Source: Pseudomonadota bacterium (lineage in GTDB: Bacteria > Pseudomonadota > Alphaproteobacteria > Rhizobiales > Xanthobacteraceae). Taken from it: a DNA stretch of 14,024 nucleotides. Below are positions 1-7,477 of this stretch, piece after piece. The stretch spans positions 1-14,024 of the forward strand of contig CAUJKG010000058.1 of NCBI GenBank assembly GCA_963205465.1. Reading direction: 5' to 3'. Every line of letters begins with the position of its first letter. Positions within the stretch are counted from its first letter, which is position 1. The notes below the pieces were generated by a model. That model saw only the letters and a program-made list of their open reading frames with translations. It had not been told where the DNA came from and did not search any database. The position numbers and the translations under genes were made by a program.

Positions 1-111
1 CGCGCGAAAACTGAGGGCTGGCAAACCTTCGAGATGGACGCGAGCCATTCGCCGCACGTTACCGCGCCAGAAGCGTTGGCCGAGATTCTCGACCGGATCG
101 CCCGCGGCTAA
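1..111 (+). CDS. alpha/beta hydrolase, C-terminal fragment
   Basis: Frame 1 is open from the window edge and ends at TAA (109-111), giving the last 36 residues of a protein that starts upstream. The tail contains DASHSPHVTAPEAL. This matches the end of the alpha/beta-hydrolase fold, where the catalytic histidine lies in a short loop (here probably the H of ASHSP) just before the last helix, here EALAEILDRIA. The nucleophile elbow and the acid residue lie outside the window, so substrate and subfamily cannot be named. Its stop codon overlaps the stop of the convergent membrane-protein gene, so the two share essentially no intergenic space. Family assignment is by motif recognition and is fairly good. 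Specific function is unknown. Confidence 0.7.
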   Translation, partial: RAKTEGWQTFEMDASHSPHVTAPEALAEILDRIARG

Positions 112-1586
112 CGCTTCGCCGCTTGGCTTTCATCCTTGCTACGTACCTCGATCGTTGCGGGCTTCGGCAGCAGGCGGGCGTTCGCAAGCCAGCCCAGCAC
201 GGTTTCCTGCCATGCGCGGCGCACGATCAGGATCTGCACGGCGAAGAGCGACCAGAAGAAAGGTGCCGTCCACGCCACGCGCGCGCCGTAACGATGATGC
301 GGATTCGACAAGACACCGGTGACAAAGGCGTTCGCCAGGAGCGCGAGGATCAGCGTCGCCGCGAGCTTGTCCATGTCGGTGAGGTGGCCGCGCCGCCACG
401 CCAACAGCAGCAGAAGCGGCAGCAGCGCCATCGATCCGAGCGTGATCGGCACGTGGAAGGTATTCATAAAGTCGATGGTGCGCTGGATCAGGTTGAAGCG
501 CTGGCGCGAGGTATTCACCGCGACATTGGATTCCGGATAGAGCCGCGCGATGGCCTCGTAGGCGCTCCAGACCTCGCGCACGAGGCCGTCGCCGGATTTG
601 ACGAGCACGAGTTGCAGGCCGGTCGAGGAAAGCGCGGTCTTGACGTGCATCCAGGGATACATCGTCAGGCTGTCGAGCGTGATGCGGCGCATTTCGTCCG
701 CGCCGTCGACCCAGCCGCCGATGGATACGAAGGGGCCTTTCGGTCCCTGATGCCAGAGAAAATCGTCCGCGGTCTTCGGCATCTGCTTTTCGAACTTGCA
801 GAGCTTGATCGTGGGATCGGGGCAATTGTCGGCGAGATAGCGCTGGGCGATCCCGTCCTGCACCAGCCGGCTGAAGATGAAGCTCGATCCGCCCGGCGTC
901 CAGGCAAGCTGACCTGAATAGATGAAGTTGACCGACGGCACGGCGACGGCGGAGGCGACCAGCGCGACGGCAGCGAGTTTCAGCCCGGCAGCTTCGAGCA
1001 GCTTGCGGTGGATCATAAAGAAGAAGGCCGCAGCCGCTGTCAGCGCAATCATCACGGCAAAGGTGGCGTTGTGCGCAGCAGATGCGAAGACGATCAGTGC
1101 GATCAGGCCATAGCGCTCGAAGCGGCTAAGTGCTGCTTGTTTGAAGAGCAGCAGATAGAGCGAAAGCACCGCGAGACCGGCGAAGAGATCCGGCATCAAT
1201 TGACCGGCGAACCAGGGCAGTGCGGTCGCTACAGTCAGAAACAGCGAGACGGCGAGCAAACAGACCGGCAACGCCACCGTCCGTTCGCGCAGACCGTGAC
1301 TTCGCAGCATCAGGTAGATGATCCAGACGCTCAGGGCCGATTGCGCGATCACCACCGGCCAGAAATTTGGATAGCGCAGATAGGCAAGCCACGCTCCGTA
1401 AGTCATGGAGCGGCCAGCCGATAGCGAGCCGTCGAAGGTGCGCTCGAAATATGCGCCGCTGTCGAAGAAGAGAAACGGAAAGCGATTCCAAATCGCAGGG
1501 ATCAAGAGCAGCAGAACGGACGCAAGAAAGGCTGCAATCAGCGCCGGAGAGATGCGGGAAAAGAAGGAAGTTCGCGCAAACACCAT
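108..1586 (-). CDS. polytopic inner-membrane protein, possibly GT-C-like
   Basis: A 492-residue protein with about ten hydrophobic segments spread over its length. The first is near residues 15-31. It is followed by a periplasmic-type loop with an acidic residue in FLFFDSGAYFERTFDG (D42). The C-terminus is short and charged (RSKDESQAAKR). I chose the ATG at 1586 because GGAG lies six bases upstream. The frame stays open to 1700, but that N-terminal extension (Arg/Pro/Ala-rich, no hydrophobic segment) looks like chance read-through. Many TM helices with an acidic residue in the first outer loop recall GT-C glycosyltransferases of the PMT/ArnT kind. That is only an analogy and I recognise no family signature. 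It is transcribed divergently from the DUF3551 gene, with about 207 bases between them. Confidence 0.85.
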   Translation of the reverse strand: MVFARTSFFSRISPALIAAFLASVLLLLIPAIWNRFPFLFFDSGAYFERTFDGSLSAGRSMTYGAWLAYLRYPNFWPVVIAQSALSVWIIYLMLRSHGLRERTVALPVCLLAVSLFLTVATALPWFAGQLMPDLFAGLAVLSLYLLLFKQAALSRFERYGLIALIVFASAAHNATFAVMIALTAAAAFFFMIHRKLLEAAGLKLAAVALVASAVAVPSVNFIYSGQLAWTPGGSSFIFSRLVQDGIAQRYLADNCPDPTIKLCKFEKQMPKTADDFLWHQGPKGPFVSIGGWVDGADEMRRITLDSLTMYPWMHVKTALSSTGLQLVLVKSGDGLVREVWSAYEAIARLYPESNVAVNTSRQRFNLIQRTIDFMNTFHVPITLGSMALLPLLLLLAWRRGHLTDMDKLAATLILALLANAFVTGVLSNPHHRYGARVAWTAPFFWSLFAVQILIVRRAWQETVLGWLANARLLPKPATIEVRSKDESQAAKR

Positions 1587-1762
1587 TGCGTGCTCCGGTG
1601 CGAGCGCGGATACGAAACGCCGCGCCGGGGAAAGGCGGTTTGTCAGATAGGGAAATGCGCGGGACGCACTTGCGGTTCCCGCGGCGCATGGCCGCTGCAT
1701 TAAAATTTGGAAAGCCGGTGCGAATTCTCGTTCAGCCGAGGTTTATCTTTTGGCTGCCATGA

Positions 1763-1778
1763 AGGCAGTCAACTGCCT
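1763..1778. repeat. 16-bp palindrome just upstream of a Shine-Dalgarno
   Basis: The arms AGGCAGT and ACTGCCT are perfectly complementary with CA between them. The palindrome ends four bases before the GAGGAGG ribosome-binding site (1782-1788) of the DUF3551 gene. It could be a protein-binding operator or a small mRNA hairpin beside the ribosome site. No regulator is identifiable from the sequence. Confidence 0.4.
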
Positions 1779-1793
1779 GTCGAGGAGGAAGCG

Positions 1794-2021
1794 ATGCAAA
1801 AGTTTCTGCTCGCAAGTTTCGCACTGCTTGTGCTGGTCATTCCGGCAGAGGCGCAACGCCGCGCACCGTCCGATCTGTGGTGCCGCGAAGAGCGGATCGG
1901 GCCGGGTCCGTTCGATACCGTCATGCGCTGCGAAGCCTATACCTATCAGCAATGCATGGCGTCGCGGACGAATTTCGGCACCTGCTTTCGCAATCCGCGC
2001 TATGCGAAACCGCGTCGTTAA
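1794..2021 (+). CDS. small secreted DUF3551-type protein
   Basis: A 75-residue protein starting at ATG 1794 behind a strong GAGGAGG site. Residues 1-20 form a signal peptide (hydrophobic FLLASFALLVLVIP, then AEA before Gln), so the mature protein is about 55 residues and probably periplasmic. The mature part has WC, a Tyr-rich stretch followed by QQCMAS, then FGTCFRNPRY. This spacing of cysteines and the YxxCMA...NP-Y/R-Y pattern is the signature of DUF3551, a family expanded in Bradyrhizobium and relatives and without known function. Three mature cysteines plus one in the QQC motif suggest two disulphides. The stop is 17 bases from the end of the convergent polymerase gene. Confidence 0.85.
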   Translation: MQKFLLASFALLVLVIPAEAQRRAPSDLWCREERIGPGPFDTVMRCEAYTYQQCMASRTNFGTCFRNPRYAKPRR

Positions 2022-2038
2022 AACTATTCGCGAAACGC

Positions 2039-3286
2039 TTATTCCCGGAATTCTTGCGCGTCCGGCACGCGGGTAAAGGCGATCTTGGCGCCGAGATATT
2101 GCAGGCCGAGATTTTTCTGCGAGGCGAGCGTGACACTCTCGCGGCCGTAGCGCGCAACGAGCTTATCGACCGAGCGCCACAGCATTTCTTTCTTGGTGAA
2201 GCCGTCCGGCCGCGTCTCGACGAAGAGATCGCGCGCACGCGTGCCTTCGTCGCTCAGCCGGTAGAGCCAGACCGAAACCTTGCGGAAGGGGCCGCTTCGC
2301 GCCGGCAATTGATTCCAGAACTGATCGAGATAGTCGAGGAGCGTGAAGGAATCCTGCGTCGGCGCGATCCGGCTCTCATGCACGATGGGTTCGCGCGCGC
2401 CGTATTCGGGATGCACCGCAAGTCCGAAGCCGCCGGCGACCTGCTGGTAGCGGCGGATGCGGGTCGCGCATTTCAGGAGCAGCGAGCGGGCGACGAAACG
2501 CGCGTCGTCTTTGCCGCGCAGGCGCGGCGCGAGCACGCGGCTATGCCCCACCGAACGGCGGCCGTCCTCTGTTCGCGGCACGTCCACGCCATGCAGTTCG
2601 TACCAGTAGCGCTCTCCGCCGACGGAGCCCCAGACCAGCCGCGCGGCTTTCGGTTCGAGCGAGAGCAGTTGCTCGACACTTGTGATGCCGGCCTTGTGCA
2701 GGCGGGCTTCCATGCTGGAGGCGATGCCCGGCAGATCGGTCAGCGCCAGCGGATACAGGATGTGCGGCAGGTCTTTCCGTTCGATCAGCGTGAGGCCGTT
2801 CGGCTTCTGCATGTCGGAAGCGATTTTCGACAGGAGCCGCGTCGGCGCGATCCCGATCGAGGAGTTCAGACATTCGCCGACCTTCTTCCTGATGCCGGCT
2901 TTCATGTTCAGCGCGATCCGCCGCGCGTTGCCCGCTTCGCACTCGTCGCCGATCAGTTTGCAGGTGAATTCGTCGATCGAGCCGGTGGAAAACAGCGGAA
3001 CGTGGTTCTGCACTTCTTCCTTCAGCCGCTCATGCATGTCGACGTAAAGCTCGTGGCGCGCCGGAACGAGCAACAGGCCAGGACACATGCGCTTGGCTTC
3101 CCAGATACGCGTGCCGGTCTTCACCCCGTAAGCCTTGGCTTCGTAGCTCGCGGCGATCGCGCTGGTCGTATCGCTCATCACCGGCACGACCGCGATCGGC
3201 TTGCCGCGGAGCGCCGGATTCATCTCTTGCTCCACGCTCGCGAAGAACGAGTTGAAGTCGATGGTGAGATAGCTGAAGCGGCCCAT
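2039..3286 (-). CDS. Y-family (DinB/UmuC-like) translesion DNA polymerase
   Basis: A 415-residue protein of the ImpB/MucB/SamB superfamily, expected to copy past damaged template bases. The N-terminal palm motif is TIDFNSFFASVEQ, with metal-binding D10 and the aromatic steric-gate pair F14-F15. The second metal motif is SIDEF (D105, E106). NSSIGIAPTRLLSKIASDMQKPNG (about 141-164) is the usual finger/palm block, and LTDLPGI (about 182-188) the helix-hairpin-helix of the thumb. QKNLGL (about 390-395) resembles the C-terminal clamp-binding motif of E. coli DinB (QLVLGL). I chose ATG 3286. An in-frame GTG at 3301 is an alternative. Upstream lies a perfect GTTC-N7-GTTC LexA box. It stands alone, with no imuA or dnaE2 beside it. 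The family call is firm. Whether it is functionally Pol IV or Pol V-like is open. Confidence 0.92.
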   Translation of the reverse strand: MGRFSYLTIDFNSFFASVEQEMNPALRGKPIAVVPVMSDTTSAIAASYEAKAYGVKTGTRIWEAKRMCPGLLLVPARHELYVDMHERLKEEVQNHVPLFSTGSIDEFTCKLIGDECEAGNARRIALNMKAGIRKKVGECLNSSIGIAPTRLLSKIASDMQKPNGLTLIERKDLPHILYPLALTDLPGIASSMEARLHKAGITSVEQLLSLEPKAARLVWGSVGGERYWYELHGVDVPRTEDGRRSVGHSRVLAPRLRGKDDARFVARSLLLKCATRIRRYQQVAGGFGLAVHPEYGAREPIVHESRIAPTQDSFTLLDYLDQFWNQLPARSGPFRKVSVWLYRLSDEGTRARDLFVETRPDGFTKKEMLWRSVDKLVARYGRESVTLASQKNLGLQYLGAKIAFTRVPDAQEFRE

Positions 3287-3331
3287 TGCCGACGCCTGCA
3301 CTGTCCGGCCAATTCCGGGGCAGGGAGACTA

Positions 3332-3346
3332 GAACAAAACAGGAAC
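3332..3346 (-). promoter_or_regulatory. LexA (SOS) box of the Y-family polymerase
   Basis: Reading on the minus strand, GTTC-CTGTTTT-GTTC is an exact direct repeat with a seven-base spacer, the established LexA-binding consensus of alphaproteobacteria. It lies 45 bases upstream of the chosen polymerase start and just downstream of the stop of the 39-residue peptide gene. It is therefore placed to repress a promoter dedicated to the polymerase. The functional match (translesion polymerase) supports it strongly. Confidence 0.85.
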
Positions 3347-3390
3347 TAACGAAAGCAGGCGCTGACAGATTGTCGGACTGAAATCCGGAG

Positions 3391-3510
3391 CTAGAGAGCG
3401 GCCTGCGCTACCGCAAGAACCAGCAGAATTCCGGCTGTTACCGCCGCGCCACCGGCCCAGCTCGCCGCAGTCGTATCTTCCTCGTCTTCCATTTCGTGTA
3501 TCGGACGCAT
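3391..3510 (-). CDS. 39-residue single-span membrane peptide
   Basis: A short reading frame with an excellent AGGAGG site six bases before ATG 3510. The protein begins MRPIHEMEDEEDTTAAS, acidic with an EMEDEED cluster. It continues with one hydrophobic helix (about residues 18-38, AGGAAVTAGILLVLAVAQAA) and stops at once. The design, an acidic head and one terminal helix, fits a small inner-membrane or tail-anchored peptide. I do not recognise a family. The strong ribosome site, the amphipathic logic and the lack of a competing frame argue that it is real. It lies between the YciI-like gene and the LexA-controlled polymerase on the same strand, but the LexA box follows its stop, so it is probably a separate transcript. 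Confidence 0.6.
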   Translation of the reverse strand: MRPIHEMEDEEDTTAASWAGGAAVTAGILLVLAVAQAAL

Positions 3511-3595
3511 GACAACCTCCTGTTGCCGGCTTCCTCCCCGATCCATGGAAAACGCAATAGCGCCGGAAATGTTCAGGTGTTGCCCGCGCGGCGTC

Positions 3596-4012
3596 TCACT
3601 TCCTTGCCTTCATTTCCTCGTCGAGTTTCTCATGAAGCCGGATGCCTTCGCCCGGCGCGAAGTCCTCGAGTTCGTAGAGCTGGCGGATTTCGAGTTCGCC
3701 GCCGTCGTTGTGCGGGTTCGGGCAGCGCTTCATCCATTCGATCGCCTCGGCGAGCGATTTCACCTGGATGATCCAGAAACCGGCGACAAGGTCATTCGTA
3801 TCGGCAAAAGGGCCGTTGACGACGCTGCGCTTCTCGCCATCAAATTTGATGCGCACGCCTTTTTTGCTGGGCTGCAAGCCATCGCCCGCCAGCATGATGC
3901 CTGCGTTCACCATCTCCTCGTTGAACTTGCCCATGGCGAGGAGCAGTTCCTCCGATGGCATGACGCCGGCTTCGGAGTCCTTGGTGGCTTTTACAATGAC
4001 CATGAAACGCAT
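3596..4012 (-). CDS. YciI/DGPF-domain protein
   Basis: A 138-residue protein starting MRFMVIVKAT at ATG 4012, behind AGGAGA. It matches the YCII-related (DGPF) family: an N-terminal beta strand RFMVIVKAT, then SEELLLAMGKFNEEMVNAGIMLAGDGL, then the signature region VVNGPFADTNDLVAGFWIIQV (about 64-84), then SLAEAIEWMKRCP. The usual DGPF tetrapeptide reads NGPF here. The fold is a dimeric ferredoxin-like alpha/beta barrel. Relatives are uncharacterised, though some are linked to ECF sigma factors or act as small-molecule dehydratases. No sigma factor is adjacent. The frame continues open upstream to 4567, but that part lies opposite the GNAT gene and is a shadow. It follows the GNAT gene after 77 bases on the same strand and may be cotranscribed. 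Confidence 0.9.
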   Translation of the reverse strand: MRFMVIVKATKDSEAGVMPSEELLLAMGKFNEEMVNAGIMLAGDGLQPSKKGVRIKFDGEKRSVVNGPFADTNDLVAGFWIIQVKSLAEAIEWMKRCPNPHNDGGELEIRQLYELEDFAPGEGIRLHEKLDEEMKARK

Positions 4013-4089
4013 CTCGGGCTCTCCTGTCCCTCCCGCGATACCAAGGTAAAAAGCCTCGGAAGCCGATGGTTCCCGCGAGACTGGGAACT

Positions 4090-5280
4090 TTACTTTAGCC
4101 GTAAAAGGTTCTGCGCGGCCGAACGGAGCGGAGCGGGGAGTTTTGCCAGCAGCGTCTTGGCTTGCGGTGCGAAGCGGAATGCGCGCGCCGCGACCTGTCC
4201 CTGCAGCGAAAGCGGCAGCGCATAGTCGCACACCGCGACCGCCCCGGTCGCGATCACGCGTTTGAAGGGATCGGCCGGCGCCAGCAGATCGTAGGCGGCA
4301 AAACCCTGTTCGCGCGCATAGGCAATCGTGTCCGCCATCTGTACCTGGCCGGGGCCGCTCTTTGCGAATTCCGGATTGATCGCGCCGAGGAAGGCGTGCC
4401 AGCGCTTGCCTTGCGTGATCGCGATTTCGATCGCGGCAAGTTTGCCGCCGGCTTCCAGCCGCGCGCAGGCCAAAAGGTTCGCATGATCGGCGACGAGCGA
4501 AGTCAGCACCGCTTCCCAGTGCGGATCGCCGATGACCGACGACGAATAGCCTTTCGCGGCGAGCCAATTGCGTTTGAGTTCGAGCGCAGTGCGCACGCAG
4601 TCACGCGCGCCGCTGCCGCGGGTGATGCGGAGTTCGACTTCGCCTCGTTCGGCGAGCCGCCGCCGGTAGCGGCGCAACTCGCGCATGTCGCGCGGCGGCA
4701 GGCTGGTCTCGCGGCGGAGATCGATATAGGGCGCTTCCTCGACGCTCGATACGTGCGCGCGGCGTGACAGGAGCGGGGAGAGTTTGGCGTCGTTCCTCAC
4801 CTTGCGAAACAACACGGCATCGGCTCCGAGCGTGCCGGTGGCAAGCAGCGCCTGCATCAGATGCGCCTCGGAGCCGGCGCGCGAGAGGATCGCGTCGCCA
4901 TATTGAATGAGCGGGTCGCCGAGAAAACGCAGCACCTTGCTGCCGGCCATGCTCGTCATCACGAGTGGCAGGATCGCAACTGCGCTGCCGCCCTCGCGGA
5001 TCAGGACGATATGCGGCTCGTGCCCATGCGCGCGATGCGCGGCGATCGAAGCCTCCGCGACCGCATAAGACTGGAACGGGGTCTGGAGCGCGCCTTCGCG
5101 CTCGATCGCGCGCCAGCCGGCTCTTGCCGCATCGAGCGCGTCCGCGCCGGAGAATACTTCCGCGTCGCCTGCGGCCCGCTCGGGTTTGGCCACGCGGCGC
5201 ACGCCTTCGCCGATTCCCGCCAGCATTTCGGGAAACGATTCGAGATGGCTCATCAATGCGATCGCGAGGTCGGCGGGCAT
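4090..5280 (-). CDS. GNAT-fold acyltransferase, CelD/FemAB-like
   Basis: A 396-residue protein of the Acetyltransf_6 (CelD/BcsL, FemAB-like) type, with two GNAT half-domains. The first has GWRAIEREG...TPFQSYAVAEA and PHIVLIREGGSAVAILPLVM (about 90-108). The second has the classic block LRRYRRRLAERGEVELRITRG (about 203-223), then an acyl-CoA-site region KLAAIEIAITQGKRWHAFLGAINPEFAKSGPGQV (about 291-324) and a C-terminal DLLAPADPFKR. Family members transfer acyl or aminoacyl groups in envelope or exopolysaccharide assembly, but no polysaccharide genes are adjacent, so the substrate is unknown. The start at 5280 has only a weak GAGAG site. An alternative ATG at 5253 (MSHLES) is possible. Confidence 0.88.
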   Translation of the reverse strand: MPADLAIALMSHLESFPEMLAGIGEGVRRVAKPERAAGDAEVFSGADALDAARAGWRAIEREGALQTPFQSYAVAEASIAAHRAHGHEPHIVLIREGGSAVAILPLVMTSMAGSKVLRFLGDPLIQYGDAILSRAGSEAHLMQALLATGTLGADAVLFRKVRNDAKLSPLLSRRAHVSSVEEAPYIDLRRETSLPPRDMRELRRYRRRLAERGEVELRITRGSGARDCVRTALELKRNWLAAKGYSSSVIGDPHWEAVLTSLVADHANLLACARLEAGGKLAAIEIAITQGKRWHAFLGAINPEFAKSGPGQVQMADTIAYAREQGFAAYDLLAPADPFKRVIATGAVAVCDYALPLSLQGQVAARAFRFAPQAKTLLAKLPAPLRSAAQNLLRLK

Positions 5281-5376
5281 GGCTCTCGTTCGTGATTTCG
5301 TGCCTTTTCTAGCGCGGCCCGGCTTGCATAATGGTTGAAAGCGCTGTGTTACCCAGCGTAATCGCCCCGTATCCTT

Positions 5377-5424
5377 AACGTCTTTCCCTTTTCCAAGTAG
5401 AAATACGGCCGGAAAAAAGACGTT
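5377..5424. repeat. long imperfect inverted repeat upstream of the vWA gene
   Basis: AACGTCTT (5377-5384) and TTTTCC (5389-5394) together pair with the contiguous GGAAAAAAGACGTT (5411-5424), giving 14 base pairs with one four-base bulge. The 16-base loop itself contains GTA-GAAA-TAC, a tetraloop mini-hairpin. It sits in the 231-base gap between the divergent GNAT and vWA genes, about 90 bases before the vWA start. No T-run follows, so it does not look like a terminator. An operator or leader structure is more likely. Confidence 0.45.
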
Positions 5425-5511
5425 GCGGTATCATGGTGGCGTTTGCGGCCGCGGCTTACGGTACGCTTGGCGACATTGGGGCCGCGGCACGAGAGCAGTT
5501 AGAGTACGGCG

Positions 5512-6693
5512 ATGTTCATCAATTTCTTCAACGAGCTGAAATCGGCGGGGCTGCCCGTCACCGTCCGCGAGTACCTGACGCTGATGGAGGCGCTGAATTC
5601 GGACGCCGATCTCGCGAACCGGCGGGTCGAGGATTTCTATTTTCTCTCCCGCGCGGCGCTGGTGAAGGACGAGCGCAACCTGGACAAGTTCGACCGCGTG
5701 TTCGGTCATGTCTTCAAGGGGCTCGACCTGATGTCGGACGCGGCCGGCACCGCGCAGATCCCGGAAGAGTGGCTCCGCAAGCTCGCGGAAAAATATCTCA
5801 CTGAAGAAGAGAAAGCGCAGATCAAGGAGCTTGGCTGGGACAAGCTCATGGAGACGCTCGCCGAGCGCCTGAAAGAACAGAAGGGCCGCCATCAGGGCGG
5901 TAACAAATGGATCGGCACCGCGGGCACGTCGCCGTTCGGGGCTTATGGCTATCACCCCGAAGGCATTCGCATCGGCCAGGACAAGAACCGCAACAACCGC
6001 GCGGTGAAGGTGTGGGACAAGCGCGAGTTCAAGGATCTCGACGACACGGTCGAGCTTGGCACGCGCAACATCAAGGTCGCGCTGCGGCGCTTGCGCAAGT
6101 TCGCGCGCACCGGCTCGCCCGACGAACTCGATCTGCCCGGCACGATCCGCGAGACCGCGAACCACGGCTATCTCGACGTGCAGATGCGGCCCGAGCGCAG
6201 GAACGCCGTGAAGGTGCTCCTGTTCCTCGACATCGGCGGCTCGATGGACTGGCACGTCGAGCTATGCTCGGAGCTGTTCTCCGCCGCGCGCACGGAATTC
6301 AAGAATCTGGAGACCTTCTACTTCCACAACTGCCTCTATGAGAGCGTGTGGAAGCAGAACGTGCGGCGGCACTCGGAGCGCACGCCGACCTGGGACGTGC
6401 TGCACAAGTTTCCTTCCGACTACAAAGTGATCTTCGTCGGCGATGCGAGCATGAGCCCTTACGAGATCATGATGCCAGGCGGTTCGGTCGAGCACATGAA
6501 CGAGGAGGCGGGGCAGGTGTGGGTCGAGCGCGTGACTAGGCTCTACCAGCATGCGGTGTGGCTGAATCCGGTGCCGCGCGAGCACTGGGACTACACGCAA
6601 TCGATCCGCATGATGCGGCAGCTGTTCTCGGACCGCATGTATCCGCTCACGCTGGAAGGGCTCGACGAGGCGATGCGGGAGCTGGTGCGGTGA
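5512..6693 (+). CDS. CoxE-type vWA-domain protein
   Basis: A 393-residue protein of the CoxE-like vWA group (COG3825 type). The N-terminal helical part begins MFINFFNELKSAGLPVTVREYLTLMEAL and contains the familiar FYFLSRAALVKDERNLDKFDRVFG (about 43-65). A linker with GTAGTSPFGAYGYHPEGIRIGQ (about 135-156) precedes the vWA domain. Its MIDAS is FLDIGGSMDWH (D240, S244; the family's DxGGS instead of DxSxS), and FVGDASMSPYE (D311) supplies another metal ligand. In characterised cases, CoxE works with a MoxR-type AAA+ ATPase (CoxD) to mature metalloenzymes or as a chaperone. No MoxR gene lies next to it here. The ribosome site is weak. The family call is solid; the biological role here is unknown. 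Confidence 0.92.
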   Translation: MFINFFNELKSAGLPVTVREYLTLMEALNSDADLANRRVEDFYFLSRAALVKDERNLDKFDRVFGHVFKGLDLMSDAAGTAQIPEEWLRKLAEKYLTEEEKAQIKELGWDKLMETLAERLKEQKGRHQGGNKWIGTAGTSPFGAYGYHPEGIRIGQDKNRNNRAVKVWDKREFKDLDDTVELGTRNIKVALRRLRKFARTGSPDELDLPGTIRETANHGYLDVQMRPERRNAVKVLLFLDIGGSMDWHVELCSELFSAARTEFKNLETFYFHNCLYESVWKQNVRRHSERTPTWDVLHKFPSDYKVIFVGDASMSPYEIMMPGGSVEHMNEEAGQVWVERVTRLYQHAVWLNPVPREHWDYTQSIRMMRQLFSDRMYPLTLEGLDEAMRELVR

Positions 6694-6778
6694 TTTTAAC
6701 CGCTAAGTCGGGCATTGGACGGTAGCCTTCCCGTCAGCCAATCGTGACGCGCTTCATCTGCAAAATCCGAGGAAATTT

Positions 6779-7378
6779 ATGCTCGATCAAACTCTCCCTG
6801 TCGAACATGGCAAATGGAAATATTGGGTTCGCGTCAGGGACGGAGAAGTTATCAACGTTCAGGGTTACAATAATCAATATTTCCACGCGCACTCCGATAG
6901 CCGCGGCGTTTCCGTCACGAATTCCTCGCAGGCGGCAAACCGCGTTTTCGTGGATACTGCGGCTGGCCAAGTTTACTTCGACGCCGAGAACACGGTCTTT
7001 GCTTCTATCGCCGGCAACCTAGCGCGCCTGGTGTATGTCGGACCTAATGGCGGAAATGGATTTCTGCGCTATGCATTCAACAACAGCAACGGCTCTGGTG
7101 TTGCGTTCGGGCATTGGGAAATATTTCTCCCTCGCATAAGGCGCTACGTCGTTCTTTTCATTGTGTGGCTAGTTGTGTTCGTTGCGTTTTTCGGCGCTTG
7201 GGTCTTGCCGCCGCATCCCAAAGACAATTTGGGTCCGATCATGAAGGAGATGGCGCCTACTGCGCTGCCAATCCTTTTTCCGATCGGTGCTTTGTCGCTT
7301 TATATTTGTATCCGCAATTTTCGTGCGCGCAAGGCGATCTCCCGAAAGATCGAAGATGCCATTCAGCGCGTCGGATAG
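6779..7378 (+). CDS. membrane protein of unknown family, tandem paralog 1
   Basis: A 199-residue protein with ATG 6779 behind GAGGAA. Residues 1-118 look beta-rich and soluble (alternating GEVINVQ, ANRVFVDT, GQVYFD, ARLVYVGPNGG, GFLRYAF). Then come two transmembrane helices (about 123-143 and 161-179), a connecting loop with HPKDN, and a basic tail (RNFRARKAISRKIEDAIQ). There is no signal peptide, so the beta domain is probably cytoplasmic. It aligns without gaps over 118 residues with the next gene (52 identities by hand count, 44%). The DNA is much less GC-rich than its neighbours (two sampled 60-base lines have 26 G+C each, against 43 in the vWA gene), suggesting acquisition or relaxed selection. 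I do not recognise a named family. Confidence 0.85.
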   Translation: MLDQTLPVEHGKWKYWVRVRDGEVINVQGYNNQYFHAHSDSRGVSVTNSSQAANRVFVDTAAGQVYFDAENTVFASIAGNLARLVYVGPNGGNGFLRYAFNNSNGSGVAFGHWEIFLPRIRRYVVLFIVWLVVFVAFFGAWVLPPHPKDNLGPIMKEMAPTALPILFPIGALSLYICIRNFRARKAISRKIEDAIQRVG

Positions 7379-7477
7379 TGGGTAAGCTTCACAAAGCACG
7401 TCTGGCAAAACGTTGCTGCTCTTTACCTTCACGCGACCTATTGGCAGTATCGTGTGCAAGGCCAAAGGAATGCGTCG

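Noticed and set aside
1709..1732. GGAAA-N16-GTT upstream of the DUF3551 gene
   Set aside because: Fails the invariant C of GGAAC and has the shorter spacer; too weak to call an EcfG promoter.
1877..3349. 490-residue plus-strand frame opposite the Y-family polymerase
   Set aside because: Arg/Ala/Asp-rich antisense shadow without family motifs; the minus-strand frame has full polymerase motifs.
4069..4088. GTTCCC/GGGAAC hairpin after the GNAT gene as a terminator
   Set aside because: Only six base pairs, no T-run on the minus strand.
5335..5364. TTGAAA-N18-TAATCG as the vWA promoter
   Set aside because: Poor -10 and long spacer; many equally good matches would occur by chance.
6200..6224. 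GGAAC-N17-GTT match inside the vWA gene
   Set aside because: Lies within a coding sequence on the sense strand with no gene start downstream; likely chance.
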